NCBI GenBank assembly: GCA_963775295.1
Contig: CAVZIK010000006.1
Coordinates: forward strand, 3,224,001-3,288,000
Direction of reading: 5' to 3'
DNA: 64,000 bases
Source: JAMDEO01 sp963775295
GTDB taxonomy: Bacteria; Actinomycetota; Thermoleophilia; RBG-16-64-13
In this document: piece after piece, positions 55,270 through 63,887 of the stretch
Numbering within the stretch: the first letter of the stretch is position 1
Layout of the letters: every line of letters begins with the position of its first letter
Made by a program: the position numbers and the translations under genes
The notes under the pieces: generated by a model
Told to the model about the DNA's origin: nothing
The model's database searches: none
Seen by the model: only the letters and a program-made list of their open reading frames with translations

Positions 55270-55716
55270 TCAGGCGAGCCGCTCTTGCGCCAATCTGGAG
55301 AGATCGAGTAGAGCCTGGCCCCTCTCTGCGAGGATACCTGCCCAGAAACGCAACAGTTCGCGGCCTGAGAGCTCGACGGTATACCTGCGCCGCTGAGGCC
55401 CCGCGACGCCCACTTCCCACGTAGAACTGACCATGCCTCCCTCTTCGAGTAGCCGCAAGAGGCGATAGACACTGCCCGGGTCAACGTAGACCTGATCTCC
55501 GACAAGCTGTTGGACACGCTCTATGAGTGCGTACCCGTGTCCGCTTTCCTCGACCAACGCTACCAGCAGCGCGGTCTCGATGAGCGAGCGCTTGTGTTCA
55601 CCAAAGCCCCCGCCGGCGAGGGACGTGGTATTAGCCGCAGCATCGAGCGCTCGCGGGCCCCTCCCCCCGGCACTCTGTCCCCGGCGGCGGCGCTGGTGTC
55701 CCCCTGCCCCGTTCAT
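55270..55716 (-). CDS. PadR-family transcriptional regulator
   Basis: A 148-residue protein. After a ~45-residue Gly/Arg-rich leader comes a PadR winged helix: LIETALLVALVEESGHGYAL, VYVDPGSVYRLLRLLEEGGM, and the wing GPQRRRYTVELSGRELLRFW. PadR regulators bind a promoter palindrome and respond to small molecules, often phenolics. ATG 55716 overlaps the stop of the DUF89 remnant (ATGA). It is the last gene of the leftward run that begins at 57578 and may control it. Confidence 0.8.
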   Translation of the reverse strand: MNGAGGHQRRRRGQSAGGRGPRALDAAANTTSLAGGGFGEHKRSLIETALLVALVEESGHGYALIERVQQLVGDQVYVDPGSVYRLLRLLEEGGMVSSTWEVGVAGPQRRRYTVELSGRELLRFWAGILAERGQALLDLSRLAQERLA

Positions 55717-56334
55717 AGTGGACCATCGTGCCCGTGCATGGCGGCACAGCATGGCGGACGCATCAGCACGTGAGTGTCCATGGGCGCGCCCGACGTGTCC
55801 GCGATCACCCTGTCGGGTTCGTCGCTGAGGGACTCGAAGTTGCCCTGTCCTTTGGCGATGATGAGGCCGGACTCCGCGAATCGGCGTCGGGACCCCTCGC
55901 CGCAGTCGGCCAGTATTGTTCCCGGCGCGTCCGAGCCGTTGTCGATTACCTCAACGGTCTCGTCGAGTCCGACGGTGTGGACATCGACGAGGGTGGCATC
56001 GTTAAGCACCAAGGTCGCCTCGCACTGCCACGGCCGGCCGCCGCGGTCCCAGTTGCTCGACCGCTCGATAGAAATCTCCCAGCTCCCCTCCAAGGCACAG
56101 ACGAACAACAGCGGCCGAGGGGTGATCGGCCCGATCGTTGCTCGGGACCGAGCGGAGGTATCGATAAATGTGCTGAGCGAATCTCGGCGGCGGTTCTTCC
56201 AGATCGTTCTCTCCCATCCACAGCAGCGCTTCGCGAACAATATCCTCGTGAACGAGTGGCCCGTCCGAGACCGCTCTGGCCGCGTCGAGCGCCTCACGAA
56301 CGAAGCAGGGGATACAGTCCAAAGAAGACCTCAC
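55713..56334 (-). pseudogene. DUF89 (ARMT1-like) protein, frameshifted and internally deleted
   Basis: The first frame (from ATG 56334) opens with SSLDCIPCFVREALDAARAV, the DUF89 N-terminus, and runs to AVAVRG; the protein then continues in the next frame with ATLVLNDATLVDVHTVGLDE, VEVIDNGSDAPGTIL and IIAKGQGNFESLSDEP, the metal-binding core of the family. A frameshift lies near 56015. Full-length proteins have about 285 residues; the middle ~90 and part of the C-terminus are missing. The family comprises metal-dependent phosphatases. The ends still overlap both neighbours by four bases, showing that it was part of this operon. Confidence 0.75.
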
Positions 56335-56600
56335 GCTTTCCTATCTCCTTCAGGTGCGGTGTATAAGATCCGGCCATCCACGACGGCGGTCGTCACAGTC
56401 CCAATCTTGACGAAAGCGTCGAGTTGCTTCAAGGCTTCGTTCATATGCCTAGGCCGTGCCACATCGGGGCCGTACACGGCCGTCTCCGGAGCAGTCCCTG
56501 GCTGGTGGGGATCTTCGGGTGTTTTCATCGTGCAGTACCCGTCCCCCTTACCGGTCATGGGGCCACGTCCTCGCGATCCGGTTCCGTCGTATCCAGGCAT
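56331..56600 (-). CDS. Small glycine-rich protein with DUF5320-like start
   Basis: An 89-residue protein beginning PGYDGTGSRGRGPMTGKGDG, the opening motif of DUF5320-type proteins that cluster with NifX/NifB-like cofactor genes in anaerobes. The C-terminal half has a different, compact segment (LKQLDAFVKIGTVTTAVVDG). AGGAG sits eight bases before ATG 56600. Function unknown. Confidence 0.65.
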   Translation of the reverse strand: MPGYDGTGSRGRGPMTGKGDGYCTMKTPEDPHQPGTAPETAVYGPDVARPRHMNEALKQLDAFVKIGTVTTAVVDGRILYTAPEGDRKA

Positions 56601-56762
56601 CGCAGTGCTCCTTCTTGAATCCGTCGGCGCGTGTTTGGGTCGGACGGGTACGGTTCCAGCATTTCCCGCGCTGTTCATCTCCTGTCCTTTCACGCCTCAG
56701 CCATCGCGGCAACGTCGGACATCAGTTCGGCGAAGCCGCGATGGACCTGCTTCGAACTTTAT

Positions 56763-57128
56763 CTATTCGGCCGTAGGGCCGGTCTCTAGATCAGAAAGAC
56801 GCTGTTTCACGAGGTCCAGCTGCATCTGAAGAGCGTCCGCTTGATTCTTGAGCGATTCCTGGATATGCGGATCGGGTTCACAGTACGAGGCGGGGTATGG
56901 GTAGGGAGCGGCATGTCCGGCGGAGCGTGCCCGCCCGGGCAGGCCGGTGACGCAGAACATGTTGCGCCGGCCCCGACCTCCACCGGCTCCAAAGCCTCGA
57001 CCGATCCCGTAGCCCCGACCAAAGCCGGGGCTGGCGTAACCCGGAGTAGCGTCGCCGGCGCAGTGTCCGGCTGCACGGCCGGTCATTGGCCCCATACCGC
57101 TGGGTCCTGTTCCATCTACTCGTGGCAT
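56763..57128 (-). CDS. DUF5320-family protein
   Basis: A 121-residue protein: N-terminal PRVDGTGPSGMGPMTGRAAG, a Gly/Tyr/Arg-rich middle (GFGRGYGIGRGFGAGGGRGR), then Cys and Pro, and a C-terminal coiled helix (IQESLKNQADALQMQLDLVK) of the kind that ends DUF5320 proteins. GGAGG is eight bases before ATG 57128. These proteins occur beside NifX-like, DUF134 and MRP/NBP35 ATPase genes in anaerobes; none of those is present here. Confidence 0.82.
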   Translation of the reverse strand: MPRVDGTGPSGMGPMTGRAAGHCAGDATPGYASPGFGRGYGIGRGFGAGGGRGRRNMFCVTGLPGRARSAGHAAPYPYPASYCEPDPHIQESLKNQADALQMQLDLVKQRLSDLETGPTAE

Positions 57129-57151
57129 CTTAAGGTCCTCCTTTTGCTGTG

Positions 57152-57352
57152 CTATGTGCGCCAAGGGCTGCCCAATGAGCGCCCGGATAAGGCAACGCCG
57201 AGACCACCAGCCAAAGCTCCGGCTCTCTCGCCGAGGGCACCGCGCGACGCGAGTATATGCGCGGCGACAAACCCGATTACATAGCCGGCGAGCAGGTAGA
57301 GCCAAGTCGTGTCACTGATTCTCTCAGCGGAATGCCGATCTTGCTTGTCCAC
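57152..57352 (-). CDS. Small membrane protein
   Basis: A 66-residue protein with one clear transmembrane helix (TWLYLLAGYVIGFVAAHILA) and a second glycine-rich hydrophobic stretch (AGALAGGLGVALSG). GTG 57352 follows AAGGGGG. Unrecognised; placed between the zinc-ribbon and DUF5320 genes with short gaps, so part of the same operon. Confidence 0.6.
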   Translation of the reverse strand: MDKQDRHSAERISDTTWLYLLAGYVIGFVAAHILASRGALGERAGALAGGLGVALSGRSLGSPWRT

Positions 57353-57386
57353 TGGCACCCCCTTAGGAGCATGGTTTCCTGTATGG

Positions 57387-57578
57387 TCACGACTCCCTAG
57401 CCATGGCCGCACCGCACTTGGGGCAAGCTTTCTGGTTGCACGGCTGTCCGGGCGCGTGAACTTCCCGGTAGCCGCAGGTGGGACAGACACAGGATCCGCC
57501 CGGACCGGCGGCTCGAGGTCCGCCCATTCCGCCTCCGCCGCCTCCCCGAGGAGGTCCGGCCTTGTCGCCCTTGGGCAT
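57387..57578 (-). CDS. Small glycine-rich zinc-ribbon protein
   Basis: A 63-residue protein. PKGDKAGPPRGGGGGGMGG is followed by a rubredoxin-like ribbon, CVCPTCGYREVHAPGQPC, and CPKCGAAM: six cysteines, of which four probably bind one Zn or Fe. ATG 57578 follows GAGG. It is the first gene of the leftward DUF5320 run. Confidence 0.75.
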   Translation of the reverse strand: MPKGDKAGPPRGGGGGGMGGPRAAGPGGSCVCPTCGYREVHAPGQPCNQKACPKCGAAMARES

Positions 57579-57590
57579 GATGCGCCTCAC

Positions 57591-57985
57591 TTTCGGTAGA
57601 AGGGTTGATAACTGCGCTGTACATCCACCTACATCTTAGTGCAACGTAGATGCATTTACCATCTATAATTTGTTCACAGCTACTCTGCCACGAGTGGTCC
57701 TCCTTTTCTTTGCCTGTGATCGATAGAGAGGACTTGGTCATCCGCGGACCGTTCTGAGGACTTCAACGGCGATGCGTCGTGGTTCAGGTCCTTGACATGG
57801 ATTGTCGCGGCAGGGCTTAGCTCGCCTCATAATCTGAATGGGTGAGCCTCCCGCCGATTCGGTCGCGCCGATAGCTGCGGTTCGCAACTCGCCAGTCCGC
57901 CGGGAGGCGTGCCCAACTTAGCGCGGCGTCGTCGCCATCTGACGGCCAAAGTTGCCGACAGCGACAGGCGTCAGAACGTCTCCGA
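57591..57985. other. Intergenic region with likely promoter of the DUF5320 operon
   Basis: About 395 bases. The segment at 57625-57690 is unusually AT-rich for this genome and carries repeated CATC/GATG elements (TACATCCACCTACATCT...GTAGATGCA), suited to a promoter with operator for the leftward operon, perhaps bound by its PadR regulator. The remainder shows nothing recognisable. Confidence 0.4.
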
Positions 57986-58792
57986 CTAGCTGGACTCTTT
58001 GATATCCATCCCCATCAGCTCTGCCATCCTCTGATAACTCTCGGGCGCTCGAGCTCCAGCTTTCATTTCGTGGATCATGGGCAGGCCGGTCATGTTCCCG
58101 TCACCTTCGGTGATCTTTCTCATGCCCACCATGAACTCGTCGAATCTATGCCCCGGTATCGTAAAGATCATCTCGTCGTCCCCAGCCATGGCGGTGATGT
58201 GGTCGCCTCTGCAGGGCACAGCGACCTGGTATTTGTCTTCCAGAATGGCGGGTACTATCCCATAGACGCAGGCCGCATGTCCCGATAACGCCGTGGGTAG
58301 GTTCTTTCCGCTGCCATATTCTCTAGCCATTAGCAGAACAACTAACTGGGCTGAATTGCAGTAGATTGTAACCACGTCCGGCTCAAAATTTGCCCTTGCC
58401 AAGGGAGCCGAAAGCACACCAATATATTCCCCGGTCTTCAGCTTGGGGAATTCCTCCGCATACTGTTTCCCAGCTTCCAGCGTTTCCACATCGCCAGGAT
58501 ACCGATTGTAGCCGTCCATGAATTCTTGGGGAGGCTCTCCCAAGCCATACCCGACGGCGGGCTCGAAACAAGACATGTCTTCCAGAAGCATGGCCATGGT
58601 GTAGCCATTCCTCCGCGACAGAGAGAAAGCCTGGCACAGGTTGTACTGACGATCCTCATCCTTCTTGGGGCGCCGCGCCTCCGGTGGGATATCAGACTCG
58701 GACCGCAACAGTTTTATGGCGAGGGGATAAGTCTGCAGGCGCAGACATCCTTCCAGTTCGTCGGCCGCTTTGTGCAATTTCTGGAAGTCCAT
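57986..58792 (-). CDS. DUF169 family protein
   Basis: A 268-residue cytosolic protein of the DUF169 family. Landmarks: YPLAIKLLRSESDIPPEAR, CQAFSLSRRNGYTMAMLLED, CFEPAVGYGLGEPP and NSAQLVVLLMAREYGSG, with GHAACVYGIVPAILEDK towards the end. Conserved cysteines (about 62, 81 and the C-A-C segment) suggest metal or cofactor binding. Function is not established. ATG 58792 is preferred to GTG 58795; GAGGG is about 12 bases upstream. Confidence 0.82.
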   Translation of the reverse strand: MDFQKLHKAADELEGCLRLQTYPLAIKLLRSESDIPPEARRPKKDEDRQYNLCQAFSLSRRNGYTMAMLLEDMSCFEPAVGYGLGEPPQEFMDGYNRYPGDVETLEAGKQYAEEFPKLKTGEYIGVLSAPLARANFEPDVVTIYCNSAQLVVLLMAREYGSGKNLPTALSGHAACVYGIVPAILEDKYQVAVPCRGDHITAMAGDDEMIFTIPGHRFDEFMVGMRKITEGDGNMTGLPMIHEMKAGARAPESYQRMAELMGMDIKESS

Positions 58793-58920
58793 CACGATCT
58801 TGATCCCTCTTTTCCGATTGGGTGTGGGACATGACCGACCGCCCGGAGGAGAATCACCGACGTGGTCTGCAAAGTCACCGTGCGCACCTTGTCAAATCGC
58901 TAGTGCAGAACGTTATCAGT

Positions 58921-59223
58921 CTACCGCCGCCCCACCTCACTCCGCCGCTCACGAATCATGGCACGGAGCTCCTTCGCTTTGGCTTTGGCCTTCTCACTGG
59001 CCACCGGGAGCTTCGCCTTGGCCAGTTCCAGCCCCTTGGAGGCCATCTCCGGGCCCCGCTCCTCCAACGTCTTCACTGCCTGCTCGGCCAGCGCACCCGC
59101 AATGGGAGCGACGATGACCACGGCCACCTTGCCGACCGCTGAAATTGGTTTTGCGCGCCGTATTAGCTGCTCGACACGCTTGCGTGCCTGCCGCCCGGAC
59201 GCGTTGCCTATCGAACCGGCCAT
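58921..59223 (-). CDS. Hypothetical helical protein
   Basis: A 100-residue basic protein. One hydrophobic helix (VGKVAVVIVAPIAGALAEQA) is followed by a long Lys/Ala/Glu-rich helix (AKLPVASEKAKAKAKELRAM), giving a histone-like or membrane-tethered coiled look. Unrecognised. GGAGGGACGGCA-type sequence before the ATG is a good ribosome site. Confidence 0.55.
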   Translation of the reverse strand: MAGSIGNASGRQARKRVEQLIRRAKPISAVGKVAVVIVAPIAGALAEQAVKTLEERGPEMASKGLELAKAKLPVASEKAKAKAKELRAMIRERRSEVGRR

Positions 59224-59270
59224 TGCCGTCCCTCCTTCTTGGGCTGACTCATGATCAGCCCCTTACAACG

Positions 59271-59510
59271 CTACCCGATAAATGCTCTTCCCATCTCCCG
59301 CAATACCAGCCTCGGCGGATCGGCCAGCGAGTATCTCCGGACCGCAGCGTGAATGGAATAGATGTAACCCGCGGTAGTGCGATGGTCACACCGGACAGTT
59401 GGAGCGATGCCCTCAAGGAGGACCGCAACTTTGTAGGCGTTTTGGGAGCCAACCAACGGGATGTCGACCTTCTCAATGGAGGCTTGTCGCCCGCTGCCAG
59501 CGGTCCCCAC
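59271..59510 (-). CDS. Possible small protein downstream of Fe-S subunit
   Basis: A 79-codon frame starting at GTG 59510, six bases after the Fe-S subunit stop. The sequence has folded-protein character (IEKVDIPLVGSQNAYKVAVL; AVRRYSLADPPRLVLREMG) but no family is recognised and the ribosome site is weak. It could be a third gene of the molybdoenzyme operon or a gene remnant. Confidence 0.35.
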   Translation of the reverse strand: MGTAGSGRQASIEKVDIPLVGSQNAYKVAVLLEGIAPTVRCDHRTTAGYIYSIHAAVRRYSLADPPRLVLREMGRAFIG

Positions 59511-59516
59511 ATGCGT

Positions 59517-59969
59517 TCATCCTGAAGTTGGACGATTCCACCTCAGTGCTTGGGTGGGGCAGGAGTCGACACAAATAGGCCCTTTGCCGTCGGCCAAGCG
59601 GTCGGAACACTGGTCGCACAACTGAAGCACGCCGTCGCGGTCGAACTGCGGTACCCCGAACGGGCAAGCCGATAGACACGCCCGGCAGCCGTCGCACATT
59701 GCTGCGTCCACCCGGACGATACCGTCTGCTCCGGTGGTGATGGCCCCTGTCGGGCACGCCTCAGCGCACGGCGGCTCCGGGCAGTGGCGGCACGCCTCGG
59801 AGTGGAACGTCCGGGTCACCGCAGGGAACGTCCCCGCGGCGACCTCGTAGACCCGGCGCAGCTTCAGCGTGCCGGCAGCAATGCCTCGCCACTGTTTGCA
59901 GGCGATCTCACAGGTGAAGCACTTGATGCAGCGCTGCGGGTCGTGGCTGAAAGCGTACCCGTCCGGCAT
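59517..59969 (-). CDS. Fe-S electron-transfer subunit of molybdoenzyme
   Basis: A 150-residue DmsB/HybA-like protein with four cysteine groups: CIKCFTCEIACKQW, CRHCPEPPCAEACP, CDGCRACLSACPFG and CDQCSDRL...CVDSCP, for up to four [4Fe-4S] clusters. It would carry electrons to or from the neighbouring large subunit. ATG 59969, two bases after the large-subunit stop, has GGAGG nine bases upstream and is preferred over the upstream codon. No membrane-anchor subunit follows. Confidence 0.88.
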   Translation of the reverse strand: MPDGYAFSHDPQRCIKCFTCEIACKQWRGIAAGTLKLRRVYEVAAGTFPAVTRTFHSEACRHCPEPPCAEACPTGAITTGADGIVRVDAAMCDGCRACLSACPFGVPQFDRDGVLQLCDQCSDRLADGKGPICVDSCPTQALRWNRPTSG

Positions 59970-59971
59970 GG

Positions 59972-62254
59972 CTACGCGTCCTCCCACTTGCTGATGCGCA
60001 CAAGCGTCTGTTTGGACATCTGCGAGAAGAACTTGTCGAAGAGATCCTCATTGGAGTTGTAGAGGTTGTTGACCTCGCTCCCGCCGTCACCGGCGGCGTA
60101 GCCCGGCAGGCCAAGCTCGGCGCACGACTGCCACCAGCCGCGCTTGGTCATCACCACCTCCGGCGAAATGCCGGAAAAGTACTCGGCCACGAACTTGCTC
60201 CACCCGTACGGAGACTCCACTCGGACCCAGTCCCCCTCGGCGATACCGTACTTCTCCGCGGTCGCCGGATTGATGCGCAGCCAGGGATAGGGCTGGAGCT
60301 CGCGCAGATACGCGGCGTTGTGGTGATAGCTGTGCTGCGCCAGCCTGTAGGCGTGGACGTCACTGAGGATGAGCGGGAAGTCCCGCGCCAGCTCCGGCGT
60401 CTCGGCGAGACCTTCGGGCGGGCCCTGATACGCCGGCAGGTAGGGCAGAGGGCCGCTGCGGTCGCAACTCTCGCGGCCCCCGATGTACTCGTTGTAGCAC
60501 TGAACCTTGCCGTGAGGCAAATCTTTGAAGAGCAACGCGTACTTACGGTACTCGATCTGCGGAGGCCCGGACGGGGCGACGGCGGTCGCACCAGGCCCGG
60601 CGCCCCCGGGCTGCGCCGGAGGCTCGACGAAGACGCCGCCCGGGTTCTGCCGCAACTGCTCGGCAGTAACGCCGTAGCGGGCCAGCGCCTCGTTCATGAA
60701 CGCATCCATGTCCCCGTGCCAGAAGTGCTGGCCGTACCCCATGCGCACCGCCAGGTCGAGGTAGAAGCGCCAGTCGCTGCGCGCCTCCCCGAGCGGCTCC
60801 ACCACCTTGTTGTAGGGTGCGATCCGAATGCCGTCCGGCGTGGGCCTCGCTCCGAAGAAGTCCCCTTGCTCGTAGCTGCTGCAGGCGGGAAGCACGATGT
60901 CCGCGAAATCTACGTGGGGCGAACGGAAGCTGTCCATGACGAACATGAAGTCCAACCTCTTGAGCGCTTCGGCCACCCTCTTGGGGTTGCGGGTGGCTGA
61001 CAGCGGGTTGCTGCAGCTCGCGTTGAGCACGCGCAGCGGATATGGCTTCTCGCTCAGGATGCTCATGAGCGCCTTGTAGTAGGCCGAGGTCGGCCCGCTC
61101 TCCCAGCGCTGGGGTGTCTGATACCAGACGGGCGCCTCCGGCGCCACCAGCCGTTCTGTCATGCCTTCGGGCAGCAACTCATCGAGCCACGAGACCAGCG
61201 GCGGCGGACCACCAGCTGCGGCGAACTGCCCGCCGGGAACGTCGAGATTGCCGGTGATGGCCGCGATCAGACAGATGGCCGAGATGGTGGCGGTGCCGTC
61301 GTTGGTCTGGTCGCCAACCCCGTTGCCCATCCGGATACACATCGGACGAGTGGCGCCCATGAGCCGGGCGGCCTCACGTATCCGCTCGGCCGCGAGTCCG
61401 GTGATGGGTGCCGCCCACTCCGGCGGGAAGCCCCGCACATGCTCTGCCAGCCTGTCGAAGCCGTAGCACCATTCGGCCACGAAGTCGGCGTCGTACAGAC
61501 TCTCGCCGATGAGCACGTTGAGGACCGCGAGAGCAAGCGCGCAGTCGGTCCCCGGCCTCACCGGCAGCCACATGTGGGCTTTCGCGCCCATCGGATCGAG
61601 CATCGGGCGTATGTCGAGCATCGTCGCTCCGTGATCCAGAGCGTTGAGGATGGCCCGTGGCACCCCCTGGTTGACACCGGAGTTCTCGGCGTTGGCGCCC
61701 CAGTTGACAACGAGTTTGGTCTTGTTCCAATCGTCAGGGGCGATGCTGAAGTATCCGATGGTCACCCGCGCCGCCGCCATGCGGGGCGTGGCGCAGATGG
61801 CGCTGTGCAGGTAATTCGGGCTACCGTGAACGTTGAGGAACCGACGGCCAACGCTGCCCAGCACCGGCCAGTACTCGGGCGAGAGGACGGCGTAGGATTC
61901 CGGCCCATACTTCTGTTTGGACTCTTTGAGCTTGTCCGCGATTGTGTCCAGGGCTTCGTCCCAGGTGATGCGCTGGAATCTGCCCTCCCCCTTGGCGCCG
62001 GTGCGCTTGAGCGGGTACTTGAGACGGTCCGCGGCGTAGACGAACTGGGGCCCGGTGAGACCTTTGGCGCACAGCGCCGTAGAGCCGCGGACCCCGGCGT
62101 TGAAGGCCGTGGGGTCGCCTTCCACCCGGACGAACCGGCCGTCCTTCACATGGCAGAGCAGGCCGCAGGTGGGCCGGTACGACCCACACCCGTGGCAGAA
62201 GGTGGGGATGATACGGTCGGTGCCTCGTCCCTCAAGCGAGTGCAAACTCAACAA
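59972..62254 (-). CDS. Molybdopterin enzyme large subunit (acetylene hydratase-like group)
   Basis: A 760-residue bis-PGD enzyme. The N-terminal [4Fe-4S] ligands come from C20, C23, C30 or C34 and C62 (CHGCGSYRPTCGLLC ... ALCAKG). SAICATPRMAAARVTIGYFS aligns with the metal-ligating Cys region of acetylene hydratase, giving Cys154 as the Mo/W ligand. LVVNWGANAENSGVNQ and WLPVRPGTDCALALAVLNV bind pterin. No Tat signal, so cytoplasmic. Substrate unknown: related enzymes include acetylene hydratase, catechol dehydroxylases and thiosulfate/polysulfide reductases. A Gly/Pro-rich insert (about 565-585) is unusual. It is followed directly by its Fe-S subunit. Confidence 0.87.
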   Translation of the reverse strand: MLSLHSLEGRGTDRIIPTFCHGCGSYRPTCGLLCHVKDGRFVRVEGDPTAFNAGVRGSTALCAKGLTGPQFVYAADRLKYPLKRTGAKGEGRFQRITWDEALDTIADKLKESKQKYGPESYAVLSPEYWPVLGSVGRRFLNVHGSPNYLHSAICATPRMAAARVTIGYFSIAPDDWNKTKLVVNWGANAENSGVNQGVPRAILNALDHGATMLDIRPMLDPMGAKAHMWLPVRPGTDCALALAVLNVLIGESLYDADFVAEWCYGFDRLAEHVRGFPPEWAAPITGLAAERIREAARLMGATRPMCIRMGNGVGDQTNDGTATISAICLIAAITGNLDVPGGQFAAAGGPPPLVSWLDELLPEGMTERLVAPEAPVWYQTPQRWESGPTSAYYKALMSILSEKPYPLRVLNASCSNPLSATRNPKRVAEALKRLDFMFVMDSFRSPHVDFADIVLPACSSYEQGDFFGARPTPDGIRIAPYNKVVEPLGEARSDWRFYLDLAVRMGYGQHFWHGDMDAFMNEALARYGVTAEQLRQNPGGVFVEPPAQPGGAGPGATAVAPSGPPQIEYRKYALLFKDLPHGKVQCYNEYIGGRESCDRSGPLPYLPAYQGPPEGLAETPELARDFPLILSDVHAYRLAQHSYHHNAAYLRELQPYPWLRINPATAEKYGIAEGDWVRVESPYGWSKFVAEYFSGISPEVVMTKRGWWQSCAELGLPGYAAGDGGSEVNNLYNSNEDLFDKFFSQMSKQTLVRISKWEDA

Positions 62255-62350
62255 CGCCTCCTAAGCTCGCGCGCGTGAGTAGAGTGTAGCAGGGCGGAGC
62301 GAATCCCTAAGGAGGCGGATCAAGCACTACGGCAAAGGCCTCATACCACG

Positions 62351-62387
62351 CCGCCGGTGAGACAGTCTGCGCTGGCAGACTCGGCGG
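62351..62387 (-). terminator. Strong hairpin downstream of radical SAM gene
   Basis: AGTCTGC-GCTG-GCAGACT forms a perfect 7-bp stem, enclosed by CCGCCG/CGGCGG with a one-sided bulge. It lies about 80 bases after the radical SAM stop and about 95 before the molybdoenzyme start. No T-run follows, so it could end transcription only weakly or act as a processing or regulatory hairpin. Confidence 0.4.
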
Positions 62388-62468
62388 ATTGATCGAGGAA
62401 CAAGCAGCGAGAAGCGGCGTGGATGTAGCCGGAACTGCCCCAGGCAAGCCATTTAGGTCCGGCTCCAG

Positions 62469-63887
62469 CTAAGGGCCTACACTCTCGATGCCGGCGCCAT
62501 TGGCCGTATGCCATGATCGCGACCGGGGCAACCGCTTGAGCGTCGCCATGAAGGCCTTGTTGCCCGCGTCCTTGCGCCAGCTCCGGATGATCCACATGCC
62601 CCAGCCATGGAAAAGGAGCTTTGTGAAGCGGAAGGTGACGAGCAACTTGAGCCACTGGCGCATCGAGTAGAAGCGCATGTAGCCGCGCAGAACCTCGCTC
62701 TGCAGCTCGTAAGGCGTCATCTGTTTGGGCGTGAACACCACATGGTGAGCATCGTAGAGATGCCAGCGTTTGTCGAAGATACGACCTTGCTCCTCCATTT
62801 GCTGGAACTGCGGCGTGCCCGGCAGCGGAGTGAGGATGTTGAGCATCACCGTGTCGATGTGGTGCTTCAGGGCGAAGCTCACGGTATCGCGCACGGTTTG
62901 CCTGGTGTCGTCGTCGGCGCCGAGCACGAACATGCCGTGGCTCTCGATGCCGAACTCGTGCAGCTTCTTGATCGCCTGGACGATATCATCGACACTCTGC
63001 GACTTGTGGAAGCCATCGAGGGTGGCTTGATTCACCGACTCGAGACCCAGGTACACGCGGTTGCATCCCGATCGCTTCATCAGATCAAGCAATTCGCGGT
63101 CACGGACGACATCCGTGCGCACTTGGGCCGACCAGGGCACCGTGAGACCCTCATCGATCATCATGCGCAGAAGGATCTTCAGGCGGTTTTTGTCGGCGGC
63201 CATGTTGTCGTCATAGAAGAAAATCCTGCGTGCTTTTTTCAACTTGATCTCGGCTATGACGCTCTCGGGTGAACGGAACCGATACTTGCGGCCGAACATC
63301 GCTGTGACCGAACAGAAATTGCAGGCAAAGGGACAGCCCCAACTCGTCATAACGGGGGTTGTTCCCATCTTCTCGTGGCCGTGGATGAGCGTCAGGTCTG
63401 GGAAGGGCAACGTGTCGAGATCCTCGCAGCGTGTGCGGTCGGCATTGTGTATAGCGACGCCCTCGCGCATGAACGAGAGACCCGCGATGCTGGACAGATC
63501 GCGCCGGCCCGAGAGCGCTTCGATAAGTTCAGTCATGAGCGCCTCTCCTCCTTCGCCGCGGGCGACGTAGTCGGCGTGCTCGAGGGCCTCGTCGGCCATG
63601 AAGGTGACGTGCGGACCGCCGATGACGACCGGGATACCGCGCGCTCGAACCTGATCGGCAAACTGATAGCCGGCGGCCGCCGTGGAAGTGGTCGTTGAGA
63701 TGCCGACGAGGTCTGACGCGTATACGTCGTTCCAATCAACGGCGGAGAACTGCGGAACATAGATGGACACGTCGTGGCCTTGCCTGGTCAACGCCGCGCC
63801 GATGGCCGGTAGGCCCAGACGGGGCATCATGACCTTGCTGAACACGTTCATGCCCGGCGGCTCGGGTTCGATAAGGCGGATTCTCAC
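62469..63887 (-). CDS. B12-binding-domain radical SAM protein
   Basis: A 472-residue enzyme. Residues ~1-145: cobalamin-binding-type Rossmann domain (PRLGLPAIGAALTRQGHDVS, VGISTTTSTAAAGYQFAD, VVIGGPHVTFM). Residues ~170-380: radical SAM barrel with TSWGCPFACNFCSV, the CxxxCxxC cluster, then FYDDNMAADKNRLK and VYLGLESVNQ. The C-terminal part is helical and hydrophobic (LLVTFRFTKLLFHGWGMWII). The family includes BchE, HpnP-type hopanoid methylases and other membrane-lipid or cofactor modifiers; the exact reaction is unknown. The start is GTG 63887 with AAGGAG seven bases upstream. Confidence 0.9.
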   Translation of the reverse strand: MRIRLIEPEPPGMNVFSKVMMPRLGLPAIGAALTRQGHDVSIYVPQFSAVDWNDVYASDLVGISTTTSTAAAGYQFADQVRARGIPVVIGGPHVTFMADEALEHADYVARGEGGEALMTELIEALSGRRDLSSIAGLSFMREGVAIHNADRTRCEDLDTLPFPDLTLIHGHEKMGTTPVMTSWGCPFACNFCSVTAMFGRKYRFRSPESVIAEIKLKKARRIFFYDDNMAADKNRLKILLRMMIDEGLTVPWSAQVRTDVVRDRELLDLMKRSGCNRVYLGLESVNQATLDGFHKSQSVDDIVQAIKKLHEFGIESHGMFVLGADDDTRQTVRDTVSFALKHHIDTVMLNILTPLPGTPQFQQMEEQGRIFDKRWHLYDAHHVVFTPKQMTPYELQSEVLRGYMRFYSMRQWLKLLVTFRFTKLLFHGWGMWIIRSWRKDAGNKAFMATLKRLPRSRSWHTANGAGIESVGP

